Positions 52,912 through 61,652 of a stretch of 64,000 nucleotides of DNA are shown here, one piece after another. The stretch comes from Alloprevotella sp. oral taxon 473 str. F0040 (GTDB lineage Bacteria > Bacteroidota > Bacteroidia > Bacteroidales > Bacteroidaceae), in the NCBI RefSeq assembly GCF_000318095.2, contig NZ_KB290705.1:59369-123368 (forward strand), written 5' to 3'. The number at the start of each line of letters is the position of its first letter. Position 1 is the first letter of the stretch. The translations under genes and the position numbers were made by a program. The notes under the pieces were generated by a model that made no database searches, was not told the DNA's origin, and worked only from the letters and a program-made list of their open reading frames with translations.

Positions 52912-54360
52912 ATGGTCTTTTCTGATCTCTTTTTTCTCTTCGTTTTTCTCCCTAGTTGTGCCATTCTCTACCTATTGGCTGGGCTGATTGACAGAAGATC
53001 CTTGCAGCCTAATGGACGTCCAACAAATACTATCAAGAATGCCGTGCTCGTGCTTTTCTCACTCATTTTTTATGCGTGGGGAGAACCTGTCTATGTATTT
53101 CTCATGTTGGGCTGTGTCCTTTGGAACTATCTCGGTGGACTTGCCTTAACCCACTTTTTCAATCATCGACGTCTTACTCTATTCTTCGGAGTCATGGGCA
53201 ATTTAGCCATACTTGGCACGTTCAAATATGCAGGTCTTGTGGCAGACACGTTGACAAGTTGGGGCATACCAGTGGCGAATCCCCATATAGCCCTTCCCAT
53301 CGGTGTGAGTTTCTACACCTTTCAGTCCATGTCCTACCTCATCGACGTGTATCGACGTGAGAGTCCCGTACAGAAATCTTTTGGCAACCTTTTGCTCTAC
53401 GTGTCAATGTTCCCTCAATTAGTCGCAGGCCCTATCGTGCGCTACAGCACAGTGGCAGCGCAAATCCAAGACCGCCGCGTCACTGCCCACGATTTTGCCG
53501 AGGGTGTCTATCGTTTCCTCATTGGACTGGGCAAGAAAGTGATTCTCGCCAACCAATTCTCCGAAATCGTTTCGCAGTTCTTAGGAGGAAATCTCCAACA
53601 TCTCACCACCTCTGGGGCGTGGTTGGGCATCTTGGCTTTTACATTCCAAATTTATTTCGATTTCTCTGGCTACAGCGACATGGCAATTGGCATGGGACGT
53701 TGCCTAGGTTTTCACTTCAACGAAAACTTTTCTCATCCCTACATTAGCCGAAGCATCACCGAATTTTGGCGCAGATGGCACATCTCCTTGGGGAGCTTCT
53801 TCCGCGACTACGTCTACATTCCCCTCGGTGGCAATCGTCGCCACCAATCTCTCAACATTTTAGCGGTGTGGTTCCTGACAGGACTTTGGCACGGTGCGAG
53901 TTGGAACTTCGTCCTCTGGGGCATGTATTTTGGTTTCATCGTGATGTTGGAGAAATACACCCTACTTCGCTTCATCCATCGCGTGCCACGCGTGTTGCTC
54001 CATGTCTATAGTCTGCTGCTCATCGTGGTGGGTTGGGGCATTTTCTACTTCGACGATTTCACTCGCCTCGGACAGTTCTTCCACACCCTTGTGGGAGGAG
54101 CGAGCGAACTGCACAGTTTCATCACCACAGGTGCTGTGTTCGACCATTTTTGGTTGTGGATAGCTGCTATCCTCTTGAGCATGCCGCTTCGTCATGGCGC
54201 ACAATGGCTCACGGCTCGTGCGTTGGGTGGCGAATCATCAAGCGCCTATGCCGTGGTTTCCTCCCTCGGCAGAGTGGCACTCTCCGTGGGCATCCTCGCC
54301 CTCTCCGTGGCGTTGCTCGTAGGCGCTACGAACAATGCGTTCATCTACACCCGATTTTAA
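52912..54360 (+). CDS. MBOAT O-acyltransferase (AlgI-like)
   Basis: 482-aa polytopic membrane protein with about ten hydrophobic segments. N-terminal VFSDLFFLFVFLPSCAILYL is the AlgI/DltB family start. Conserved blocks: LPIGVSFYTFQSMSYLIDVY, FPQLVAGPIVR, FSGYSDMAIGMGRCLGFHF with NENFSHPY, TEFWRRWHISLGSF and the catalytic-His motif GLWHGASWNFVLWG. It transfers an acyl (usually acetyl) group across the membrane to a surface polysaccharide. The DHHW partner gene begins 40 bp downstream. Confidence 0.93.
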   Translation: MVFSDLFFLFVFLPSCAILYLLAGLIDRRSLQPNGRPTNTIKNAVLVLFSLIFYAWGEPVYVFLMLGCVLWNYLGGLALTHFFNHRRLTLFFGVMGNLAILGTFKYAGLVADTLTSWGIPVANPHIALPIGVSFYTFQSMSYLIDVYRRESPVQKSFGNLLLYVSMFPQLVAGPIVRYSTVAAQIQDRRVTAHDFAEGVYRFLIGLGKKVILANQFSEIVSQFLGGNLQHLTTSGAWLGILAFTFQIYFDFSGYSDMAIGMGRCLGFHFNENFSHPYISRSITEFWRRWHISLGSFFRDYVYIPLGGNRRHQSLNILAVWFLTGLWHGASWNFVLWGMYFGFIVMLEKYTLLRFIHRVPRVLLHVYSLLLIVVGWGIFYFDDFTRLGQFFHTLVGGASELHSFITTGAVFDHFWLWIAAILLSMPLRHGAQWLTARALGGESSSAYAVVSSLGRVALSVGILALSVALLVGATNNAFIYTRF

Positions 54361-54399
54361 GCTGATAGCCTCTTTTCCACCTTTGACTTTCCTTTTCTC

Positions 54400-55878
54400 A
54401 TGCGATATCCTCGTTTTTATCTCCTCATCGTTGGGCTAGTTTTTGCTGCTTTTGCTGTGGTCTTCGACACTTTCCCTCGCAGCACTTTCTCTCCTCTTGA
54501 GAAGCGCGACCTAGCCACCTTTCCTTCCTTCACGATGGATCGCCTACTCTCTGGCGCATTCACCAAAGATGTGTCCACTTGGTTCAGCGATAGCGAGCCT
54601 TACCGCGACCATTTCATGCAAATGAGCATGGAGACAAAACATGCACTCTCCTTCAATCGCGGGGAAGAAAATGTGACGTTCCATGCTGCTACTCCCGACG
54701 CTTCAGAACTGACGTCCAACGATGCGGTTGCCCAATCTCACGACCCTGAGATGCAGCAGTATGAAAACCACACTGCCGACGAGAATGCCAAGATTTCCAA
54801 CGCAGGTATCATCGTCACTGGTTCGGGAAAAAATGTGCGCGCTCTCATGGCTTTCGGTGGCAGTAGCAAGGGGTGTGTGGGATATGCCCAGGCTTGCAAT
54901 CTCTATCAACAAACTTTTGGCAAGGCGGTTCAAGTGTATTGCTTGCTCATCCCAACGGCGGTGGAATACTATTGTCCAGAACAGGCGAAACGTATCTCGC
55001 GCCCTCAATATCCTACGATTCGTAGCACCTATGCTCTGCTTGATCCTGCTGTGAAATCCGTAGATGCTTACACGCCTCTGGGACAACACGCGCAAGAAGA
55101 CATTTATCTCCGCACCGACCATCACTGGGCTCCCCTCGGCGGCTACTACGCTGCAGAAGCCTTTGCCAAGACTGCGGGCGTGCCTTTCAAAGACCTCTCG
55201 CACTATGAGCGCAAAGTGGTGCGCAACTATGTGGGAAGTATGTACGGATATGCCAAAGATGTGGCCATCAAAAACGCTCCCGAAGACTTTGTCTACTACG
55301 TTCCTAAAGGCATCACCTACACGACCACCTACACAGACTATCAAGTGGACAAAAACTATCGCGTCACTGCCGAAGGAAAACCGCACAGCGGGGCGTTCTT
55401 CCAGCACTACCGCGATGGACACCCTGGAGCTTATTGCACCTTTATGGGAAGTGACCAACGTCTCACCGTGGTGCGCACCTCGACTCCCTCAAAACGCCGC
55501 CTGCTCATCTTGAAAGACAGCTTCGGAAATGCCATTCCTGGCTATCTCTTCTTCAGCTTTGGCGAAATCCACGTGGTAGATTCCCGCTATTTCCTCAAGA
55601 ATATGAAGGACTATGTGGCGCAAAACAAGATTACGGACATCCTTTTTGCCAATAACATCTTCAAGGCATATTCTCCCAATATCTATAAGTCTTATCTGCG
55701 CTTCCTATCGCAACACGGAGTGGCTCCCACTGCCGCACCTGTAACCACAGAGAAGAGTGCGCCTAAAACGGACAAACCTGCCTCGACTTCCCCAGAGAAG
55801 AGCTTAGAAAAAGCTACACAACCAACCGCAGAAGGCGCTAGTGCTCATAGTGAGCCTGCTGCTGCCGCCACGGAATAG
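54400..55878 (+). CDS. DHHW-family (AlgJ/AlgX-like) protein
   Basis: 492 aa with a single N-terminal membrane segment (FYLLIVGLVFAAFAVVFD). It carries the family motif RTDHHWAPLGGYYAA and an SGNH-like LKDSFGNAIP block, as in AlgX/AlgJ proteins that accept acyl groups from MBOAT partners and pass them to glycans. The C-terminal 65 residues are Pro/Ala/Lys/Thr-rich and disordered. It is in an operon with the MBOAT gene. The target polysaccharide is unknown. Confidence 0.88.
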   Translation: MRYPRFYLLIVGLVFAAFAVVFDTFPRSTFSPLEKRDLATFPSFTMDRLLSGAFTKDVSTWFSDSEPYRDHFMQMSMETKHALSFNRGEENVTFHAATPDASELTSNDAVAQSHDPEMQQYENHTADENAKISNAGIIVTGSGKNVRALMAFGGSSKGCVGYAQACNLYQQTFGKAVQVYCLLIPTAVEYYCPEQAKRISRPQYPTIRSTYALLDPAVKSVDAYTPLGQHAQEDIYLRTDHHWAPLGGYYAAEAFAKTAGVPFKDLSHYERKVVRNYVGSMYGYAKDVAIKNAPEDFVYYVPKGITYTTTYTDYQVDKNYRVTAEGKPHSGAFFQHYRDGHPGAYCTFMGSDQRLTVVRTSTPSKRRLLILKDSFGNAIPGYLFFSFGEIHVVDSRYFLKNMKDYVAQNKITDILFANNIFKAYSPNIYKSYLRFLSQHGVAPTAAPVTTEKSAPKTDKPASTSPEKSLEKATQPTAEGASAHSEPAAAATE

Positions 55879-55953
55879 GATTTCTCTCTCGAGAACTGAT
55901 ACCTCCCACAGCAGTATTCCCCTTACTTGGTGTGGTAGTTCTGTCTTTTCTAT

Positions 55954-55973
55954 AATACTCATTTGTGAGTATT
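55954..55973. promoter_or_regulatory. Palindrome overlapping a -33 element, possible operator
   Basis: AATACTCA-TTTG-TGAGTATT, an 8-bp perfect dyad. Its right arm overlaps the TTG (55972-55974) of the promoter for the next gene, a position suited to a repressor. Confidence 0.5.
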
Positions 55974-56002
55974 GCCTATTTTCTCGGGGTCCCGTAACTT
56001 TG
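55972..56002 (+). promoter_or_regulatory. Promoter of the beta-barrel protein gene
   Basis: TTG (55972-55974), 20-bp spacer, TAACTTTG (55995-56002), an excellent consensus match. ATG at 56065. Confidence 0.7.
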
Positions 56003-56064
56003 CTTTGCAAAATCAGCAATTCATTTTAAGACTTATTCTCTAGATTTACTTGAGAAAATCATCC

Positions 56065-56628
56065 ATGATGAAGAAATTCGCCTTTAGTCTTTGGGTTGCT
56101 CTCGCGCTTCCTCTCGCAATGCAAGCACAACGTGCCGTACGTTGGACCGTAGGTGTCACCACACCTATTGTCAGCAGTGCGCCAACCGCTTTCCAATTCT
56201 TGGGATTCTCAGTCAAAGCATCCTATGAAAAATTCAAGAATGTGGAATTGGGTTTGGCTATTTCGATGGAGGCGCACACTCGGGGCATACAATATTATCA
56301 TTATTATTCCTCCACCTTTGGTGCTCAACTCGGAGCTCCCAACGAAGAACGCGTAACAGCCTCTTCAGTGTTGGCTTCTATCAATGGAACCTATCGCTGG
56401 CAACCCGAAAAGACTGTTTCTCCTCTTGCTGGTGTGACCGTAGGTGTGTCTAACGATTCCTATGGTAATCATAATTTCAGTAACGACCAGAGCACATGGA
56501 ACGCATTTGTGGCTCCACATGTGGGTTTGATGCTATGGCGACACCTCGACGTGCGCTTCTCCTACTACGTTGCTCCCAATGGTTTCAACCGTGGAATGCT
56601 CTCAATAGGCTATAAATTTCAAAGGTAG
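56065..56628 (+). CDS. Outer-membrane beta-barrel protein, small
   Basis: About 187 aa. Signal peptide MKKFAFSLWVALALPLAMQAQ. The mature part is rich in alternating hydrophobic and polar strands with aromatic ends (VKASYEKFKNVELGLAISME, HLDVRFSYYVAPN) and ends GYKFQR, consistent with a small porin-like barrel. No enzyme motif. Either ATG of the MM pair (56065 or 56068) may be used. It has its own consensus promoter with an operator-like dyad, so it is probably regulated, and a terminator follows. Confidence 0.7.
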   Translation: MMKKFAFSLWVALALPLAMQAQRAVRWTVGVTTPIVSSAPTAFQFLGFSVKASYEKFKNVELGLAISMEAHTRGIQYYHYYSSTFGAQLGAPNEERVTASSVLASINGTYRWQPEKTVSPLAGVTVGVSNDSYGNHNFSNDQSTWNAFVAPHVGLMLWRHLDVRFSYYVAPNGFNRGMLSIGYKFQR

Positions 56629-56691
56629 CTACTGTGAAATATCCTATCTAGTGGGAGATTTCACCACATGTTCTCCCTCACTCCATGCAGT

Positions 56692-56733
56692 ACTCCCCGA
56701 GTTTTGTTCGTTATTAAACAGAACTCGGGGAGT
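56692..56733 (+). terminator. Terminator after the beta-barrel gene
   Basis: 12-bp perfect stem (56692-56703 and 56722-56733), extendable further inwards with one mismatch. Confidence 0.75.
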
Positions 56734-56892
56734 CTATCGTTAGAAGAGTCAAGACGTACCTTCAAAGTCGAATCCATAGGTATGCCCATGGGCCGAATAA
56801 ACGATCCGATACTACAGAAGCTTCGCGAACCTAGAAGAAGCATAAACAATGGCATGACCTTCTTTCTCTCCTAATGTTCTTGCCCAATAACA

Positions 56893-57001
56893 CAAAAAAT
56901 TAATGGGACCTCCACTAATTAGTGGTGTCCCATTAACCAACACAAAAACTAAACTAGACTTAACTAAACTATTTTCTCGTTATCATCACGACAACTACTT
57001 A
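56893..57001 (-). ncRNA. Candidate small RNA, about 108 nt
   Basis: A minus-strand unit: promoter at 57005-57035, an A/T-rich body without an ORF, then a hairpin (arms 56901-56916 and 56921-56935, one-base bulge) followed by six T (56893-56898). The hairpin and its preceding linker resemble the terminator entering from the right edge of the window (63951-63970). Not matched to a named RNA family. Confidence 0.5.
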
Positions 57002-57004
57002 GTG

Positions 57005-57035
57005 CAAATTTAGGGGATTTGCGGTAATTGACCAA
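57005..57035 (-). promoter_or_regulatory. Promoter of the candidate small RNA
   Basis: TTG (57033-57035), 20-bp spacer, TAAATTTG (57005-57012) on the minus strand. Confidence 0.65.
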
Positions 57036-57182
57036 GTTTTTTTGGAATAAACCGAACTTTTGTCTCTGATTTTAACATAAAGAACCGCAACCACCGCCGA
57101 CAAAACAGCAAAACGTAGTCCTACAAAGAAGTTTTCTTCCGTGAGAACCAGTCATTACTGAGCAGTGCGCTACGACCTTTGC

Positions 57183-58250
57183 TTAGTCAAAGCGCGACAA
57201 TCGCTGTGCCAAATAGGCATCAGCCAGCGTGAGAGCTGCCATAGCTTCGACAATAGGCACAGCACGTGGAAGCACACAAGCATCATGTCGACCACGTGCA
57301 TCAAGGGTAGTGGCTTCCCCTGCAAGGTTTATGGTGCTTTGAGGTTGGAGGATTGTTGCCACTGGTTTGAAGGCCACGCGGAAAACGATGTCTTGGCCAT
57401 TGGATATGCCGCCCTGAATGCCGCCACTATGGTTGGTCGCAGTAGTGAATCCAGGAAGAAAAGCATCATTTTGTTCTGATCCTCGCCAAGAACTTCCAGC
57501 AAATCCTAATCCATATTCAAAGCCCTTAACTGCATTGATGCTGAGCATTGCAGCTCCTAGGCGAGCATGGAGCTTGCCAAAAGCTGGGTCGCCCCACCCC
57601 GCTGGGACTCCTTGGACCACACACTCTATGACTCCACCGATGGTGTCGCCTTCTTGCTTCACCTCCATGATGAGAGCTGCCATCTTTTCTGCCATCTGTG
57701 CATCAGCACAACGCACTGGATTACGCTCAATCTCTGAGAAGTCTAACTGGTGATAGTCTGTATCCAGCACAAGATGCCCTACTTGTCGTGTCCATGCTGT
57801 AATTTGTACACCCAAAGCTCGCAAGAGAAGTTTGGCCAAAGCCCCACCCACCATACGAGCTATCGTTTCGCGGGCAGAACTTCTACCACCTCCGCGATAA
57901 TCTCTCACACCATATTTCGCGTGATAGGTGTAGTCGGCATGCGAAGGACGGAAGAGTTCGCGCATGTTCTCGTAGTCCTTGGAGTGCTGATTGCGATTGC
58001 GCACAATAAATCCAATGGGACAGCCTGTGCTTTTGCCCTCAAACACGCCAGAAAGCAGTTCGACCTCATCGTCTTCCTTGCGAGAAGTGGTGAGTCGACT
58101 CTGACCAGGTTTGCGACGTTGCAATTCGTACTGGATGAAATCTTCATCAATAGCAATGCCTGCTGGGAAGCCGTCGAGTACGCCTCCAATGGCGGAACCA
58201 TGGCTCTCCCCAAAAGTGGTGAGACGAAGGAGTTGTCCGAATGTATTCAT
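57183..58250 (-). CDS. aroC: Chorismate synthase
   Basis: Makes chorismate from EPSP, the last shared step of aromatic biosynthesis; needs reduced FMN. 355 aa. Signatures: [43 protein letters not shown] and [20 protein letters not shown] (here ARM) block. [16 protein letters not shown] and [16 protein letters not shown] near the C-terminus complete the family pattern. No operon partner; monocistronic. Confidence 0.97.
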   Translation of the reverse strand: MNTFGQLLRLTTFGESHGSAIGGVLDGFPAGIAIDEDFIQYELQRRKPGQSRLTTSRKEDDEVELLSGVFEGKSTGCPIGFIVRNRNQHSKDYENMRELFRPSHADYTYHAKYGVRDYRGGGRSSARETIARMVGGALAKLLLRALGVQITAWTRQVGHLVLDTDYHQLDFSEIERNPVRCADAQMAEKMAALIMEVKQEGDTIGGVIECVVQGVPAGWGDPAFGKLHARLGAAMLSINAVKGFEYGLGFAGSSWRGSEQNDAFLPGFTTATNHSGGIQGGISNGQDIVFRVAFKPVATILQPQSTINLAGEATTLDARGRHDACVLPRAVPIVEAMAALTLADAYLAQRLSRFD

Positions 58251-58579
58251 TTAGACCTTAGAGATTAGATGTTAGAAGTTAGAGACTCATACATCCCTTT
58301 GTTATTGCCACGACAAGCATGGTTTTGCGAAAACTGTAAGAGAAACAAGAGCGAGACCAGGAAACGTGAAAAACACGAGCACCGAGAGCGACCAAAATAC
58401 CTATAAAGTTTCACTTCTAAAAACTGCAAGTCGGACTTTGCGGAACGTATCCGTGAAGTCCGACTTGTGGAGTTTTCATCATAGAAAGCCGAGATATCTG
58501 CTTAGGTCTCTGAGCACCTTTTCACAAAGAGTCCCTCAAAGTAGAGCAACGTAACGACTCTCTCGTTCGCAAAACAGAT
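58251..58579. other. Intergenic region between aroC and the SlyD-like gene
   Basis: 329 bp; holds only the terminator at 58427-58467. Confidence 0.6.
58427..58467 (-). terminator. Terminator after the SlyD-like gene
   Basis: 12-bp perfect stem (58427-58438 and 58456-58467), extended outwards with mismatches. On the minus strand it is followed by gcagttttt. Confidence 0.8.
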
Positions 58580-59272
58580 TTAATGCTTGTGCCCGCCGCA
58601 AGCGCAACCTTCTTCGCCGTGTTCGTGATGGTGGTGTCCGCCACAACCACAACCGTCTTCGCCGTGTTCGTGATGGTGATGTCCGCCACAACCGCAACCA
58701 CCTTCACCATGTTCGTGGTCATGATCGCAACCACAGCCGCAACCTTCACCAGACATCATGTTGAGAGTGCCTTGGATTTCTTCATTGGTAGCCTCACGTG
58801 CTTTTACCACAGTGCCTTTATAGTGCAGTGTTTTGCCAGCCAATGGATGATTCAAGTCGAGAACCACGAGGTCTTCTTTGACTTCGAGCACAAGACCATC
58901 GAAGCGGAAGCCATCTTCATTGACGAGTGGGAGCACAGCTCCTGGATAAATGGTATCGGTGTCAAAGCGACCATTCACAACGAAGGTTTGTTTGGGCACT
59001 TCAATCACATGTTCTTCCTCGTAAGGGCCATAGGCTTCCTCTACACTCAGCGAAAACTCGAAAGTATCGCCTTCGTTGAGGTGCGCCACTTGACTTTCAA
59101 AGGATTCCAAAGCCATGCCCAGGCCAGAAATAAACTGAAATGGGTGCTCCACTGGGGCTTCTTCAACGATTTCGCGGATGCCTGCTTCATTGTCTGTGAA
59201 GAGTTGATAGGAAACAGCAATATAACGATTGGACATCTTGGGTGCGTTAGTTGTGTCTTGTAGGTTATTCAT
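58580..59272 (-). CDS. SlyD-like FKBP peptidyl-prolyl isomerase with metal-binding tail
   Basis: About 230 aa. The FKBP core begins VSYQLFTDNEAG and contains FQFISGLGMALESFESQVAHL, the insert-in-flap (EEAYGPYEEEHVIEVPKQTF) and DLNHPLAGKTLHYKGTV, the SlyD signature. The C-terminus is three imperfect repeats of about 15 residues (GCGCGGHHHHEHGED), rich in His, Cys and Gly, likely binding Ni, Zn or Cu. SlyD acts as a cytoplasmic folding helper and metallochaperone; the latter is inferred from the tail. Start chosen at MNNLQD (59272); MSNRYI at 59236 is possible. Confidence 0.9.
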   Translation of the reverse strand: MNNLQDTTNAPKMSNRYIAVSYQLFTDNEAGIREIVEEAPVEHPFQFISGLGMALESFESQVAHLNEGDTFEFSLSVEEAYGPYEEEHVIEVPKQTFVVNGRFDTDTIYPGAVLPLVNEDGFRFDGLVLEVKEDLVVLDLNHPLAGKTLHYKGTVVKAREATNEEIQGTLNMMSGEGCGCGCDHDHEHGEGGCGCGGHHHHEHGEDGCGCGGHHHHEHGEEGCACGGHKH

Positions 59273-59346
59273 ATTGTAAAATGTTGTTGCTATATATATG
59301 GATATTATAGATAAAATAAAACTAAAGGGAGACAAGCACAAAGATC

Positions 59347-59470
59347 TTGCGAAAGCTACGCAAGAAGATAGGCGGAAATGCGCTCAAAGCATGCAAAGGC
59401 AGTGCAAGAATCTTGCAAAAACTGCACAAAGGGCTTGCGAAGACTGCGCAAGATGATTGGAGGAAACTCG
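59347..59470. repeat. 22-bp tandem repeat array, family 5 (about six units)
   Basis: Core (c)ttgcgaa(a/g)nctgcgcaag recurs with GC positions near 59349, 59372, 59393, 59415, 59437 and 59459 (spacings 23, 21, 22, 22, 22). Each unit is weakly self-complementary (ttgc ... gcaa). It lies between the SlyD-like gene and dnaX. Confidence 0.65.
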
Positions 59471-59562
59471 CTATCTCATGGATAAAATCTTATGAGAATT
59501 AGTATTCTAGAGACTATGGATAGGAAAATCCAATCAGGCACCATGGACAGAGAGAGACAAAT

Positions 59563-61458
59563 CTACAGCACTTCTAAGCGAAGATTCACGGCCAACTGCC
59601 TAAATGCCTCATTCTTTTTGAGCATCTCTTGGTAAATCTCACGAGGAGAAAAGGCGCGAGGTTTAACATTCACCGCAGTGTTCACCACGAAGTTCACCAC
59701 AATGTCATCATTGCGTAAGCCCTGACGAAGATATTGTGTGAGAGCAGGCAGCACCTGACGAAGATAGTTGGCCGCTGCTGAGTTTTCCACCATCGCTTCT
59801 ACCAAACAATTCTCCTTCAACTCGGGGAGCATGATTTTCAGACGCCCAGATTCAGCTCCTTGCTTGGGAGGAAGTTCATTGGCAAATCGCAACCATTGAT
59901 AGCGCAATTGCTCTAGCGTGAAGGGTTCGTGGCGTTTCTCAGCAGGGGTTACAGGACTCTGCTGGCCAGCAAGGCCTGCTGCGGTGGCTTCATTGGCTGA
60001 AGCATCAGCATTCTGAGCTTGAGTGGCCTGACTACGACGAGTGAGCGACACCGTTTGTAAGCGACTTCTATTGAATTGGCTCTGAGCAGAGGCGTATGCT
60101 CCTGCGCTCGGCTGAGCATTTGCTGCGGGAGTCGAAGCAGAAGGTTGGAGCGCAGCGGGAGAACTTTGGCCGCCTGCTGAAGGCAGAGGCGAGGACGCGG
60201 GGGAAGCAGGCACGGTGCCAGAAGGCATCGCGGACGAAACTTGAGGAGCAGCCGAGGGTTGAACCTGGCGATGCTGAGCTGCACTTACCGCAGTGGTAGG
60301 CGCAAGCTGGAAAATGGGGAGGAGGCACTTTTTAGGGCGACGCCCAGACCCAACAGCTTCATCTTCTTGCAAAATCTGAGCCACTTGAATGAGTGTCAAT
60401 TCGACTAATAGACGCTTATTGGGCGCAGCACGATAGGCCATGTCGCAGTCGTTGCAGAGTTTCAAGGCACGATAGAGGAAACGCGGTGAACAACGCTGCG
60501 CTTGTTCTGCGTATTGTTGGCGCACCGTCTCAGCGACTTCTAGCAAAGGCAGGGTTTGCGCATCACGACTCACTAAGAGATCGCGGAAATGCGCGGCGAG
60601 TCCGCTCATGAAATGCCCACCTTCAAAACCTTTAGACAGGATTTCGTTGAGCTTCATCATCGATTCTGGTATCTCACCTTTGAGCAAATGGTCGGTAACG
60701 GCGAAATAATAATCATAGTCCAGCACGTTGAGGTTGTCAATCGTGGCTTGGTAGGTGATATTTCCTCCTGTAAATGAGGCCACCTGGTCAAAGATGGAGA
60801 GTGCATCTCTCATTCCACCATCGGCTTTTCTCGCTATGACATTGAGCGCAGCCTCTTCATATTGGATGCCTTCTTGGTCGGCCACGTGCTGAAGATGGCG
60901 CACAGTGTCGCCCACTTCCATGCGGTTGAAGTCATAAATCTGACAGCGCGAGAGAATCGTGGGAAGAATCTTATGTTTCTCCGTAGTGGCGAGAATAAAA
61001 ATGGCGTGCGCAGGCGGCTCTTCCAAAGTTTTGAGAAAAGCATTGAAAGCGGCTTGCGAAAGCATGTGTACCTCGTCGATGATAAACACTTTATAACGTC
61101 CCACTTGTGGGGGTATCTGCACCTGATCTATGAGTTCTCGGATGTCATCTACAGAGTTGTTAGAGGCGGCATCAAGTTCATGGATGTTGTAAGAGCGACC
61201 TTCATTGAAGGCCACACAACTTTCACAATGATCACAGGCTTCTCCGCTCTCATTAGGTGTGAGACAGTTGATGGTTTTAGCAAAGATGCGCGCCGAAGTA
61301 GTCTTACCCACGCCACGAGGTCCGCAGAAAAGATAGGCATGCGCCAATTTTCCTGTTGCAATCGCGTTCTTTAGCGTAGTGGTAAGTGCACTCTGTCCCA
61401 CCACACTATTGAAGTTGGTGGGACGATATTTGCGAGCCGAAACAATGTAGTCTGACAT
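59563..61458 (-). CDS. dnaX: DNA polymerase III subunits gamma/tau
   Basis: Clamp-loader ATPase, 631 aa. N-terminus SDYIVSARKYRPTNFNSVVGQ, P-loop GPRGVGKTTSARIFAKTINC, Zn-binding Cys cluster (NCLTPNESGEACDHCESCVA), Walker B VFIIDEVHMLS and SRC (sensor/arginine finger region TILSRCQIYDF). From about residue 390 to 500 a long Ala/Ser/Pro/Gln-rich linker leads to a C-terminal tau-like domain that contacts the polymerase. Whether the short gamma form is made is unknown. holA lies at 17 kb. Confidence 0.96.
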   Translation of the reverse strand: MSDYIVSARKYRPTNFNSVVGQSALTTTLKNAIATGKLAHAYLFCGPRGVGKTTSARIFAKTINCLTPNESGEACDHCESCVAFNEGRSYNIHELDAASNNSVDDIRELIDQVQIPPQVGRYKVFIIDEVHMLSQAAFNAFLKTLEEPPAHAIFILATTEKHKILPTILSRCQIYDFNRMEVGDTVRHLQHVADQEGIQYEEAALNVIARKADGGMRDALSIFDQVASFTGGNITYQATIDNLNVLDYDYYFAVTDHLLKGEIPESMMKLNEILSKGFEGGHFMSGLAAHFRDLLVSRDAQTLPLLEVAETVRQQYAEQAQRCSPRFLYRALKLCNDCDMAYRAAPNKRLLVELTLIQVAQILQEDEAVGSGRRPKKCLLPIFQLAPTTAVSAAQHRQVQPSAAPQVSSAMPSGTVPASPASSPLPSAGGQSSPAALQPSASTPAANAQPSAGAYASAQSQFNRSRLQTVSLTRRSQATQAQNADASANEATAAGLAGQQSPVTPAEKRHEPFTLEQLRYQWLRFANELPPKQGAESGRLKIMLPELKENCLVEAMVENSAAANYLRQVLPALTQYLRQGLRNDDIVVNFVVNTAVNVKPRAFSPREIYQEMLKKNEAFRQLAVNLRLEVL

Positions 61459-61476
61459 AACGTGCTAAGTTTGCCA

Positions 61477-61507
61477 CAAAGTTACGATTTTCCTATGGAT
61501 AAATCAA
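61477..61507 (-). promoter_or_regulatory. Promoter of dnaX
   Basis: TTG (61505-61507), 20-bp spacer, TAACTTTG (61477-61484) on the minus strand; ATG at 61458. Confidence 0.7.
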
Positions 61508-61512
61508 CACGA

Positions 61513-61542
61513 TAGGGCGATGAACCCATGTCCATCGCCCTA
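61513..61542. terminator. Terminator between flotillin and dnaX genes
   Basis: 10-bp perfect stem (61513-61522 and 61533-61542). The T6 run is on the plus side, but the position fits the end of the minus-strand flotillin transcript. Confidence 0.55.
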
Positions 61543-61652
61543 TTTTTTAGCTTATCCTATACAAAGGAGTGTCTCCTAAAGACTGATTTCTGAAATGAAG
61601 TATTGAGAATAAGGGGTCTATCATTAATGTAAATCCCTTCTAGGAAATCAAG

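Larger units (their letters stand above)
56629..57182. other. Intergenic region with two terminators and a candidate small RNA
   Basis: Convergent region between the beta-barrel gene and aroC. Contains the terminator at 56692-56733 and a promoter-plus-hairpin unit at 56893-57035. No ORF. Confidence 0.6.
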
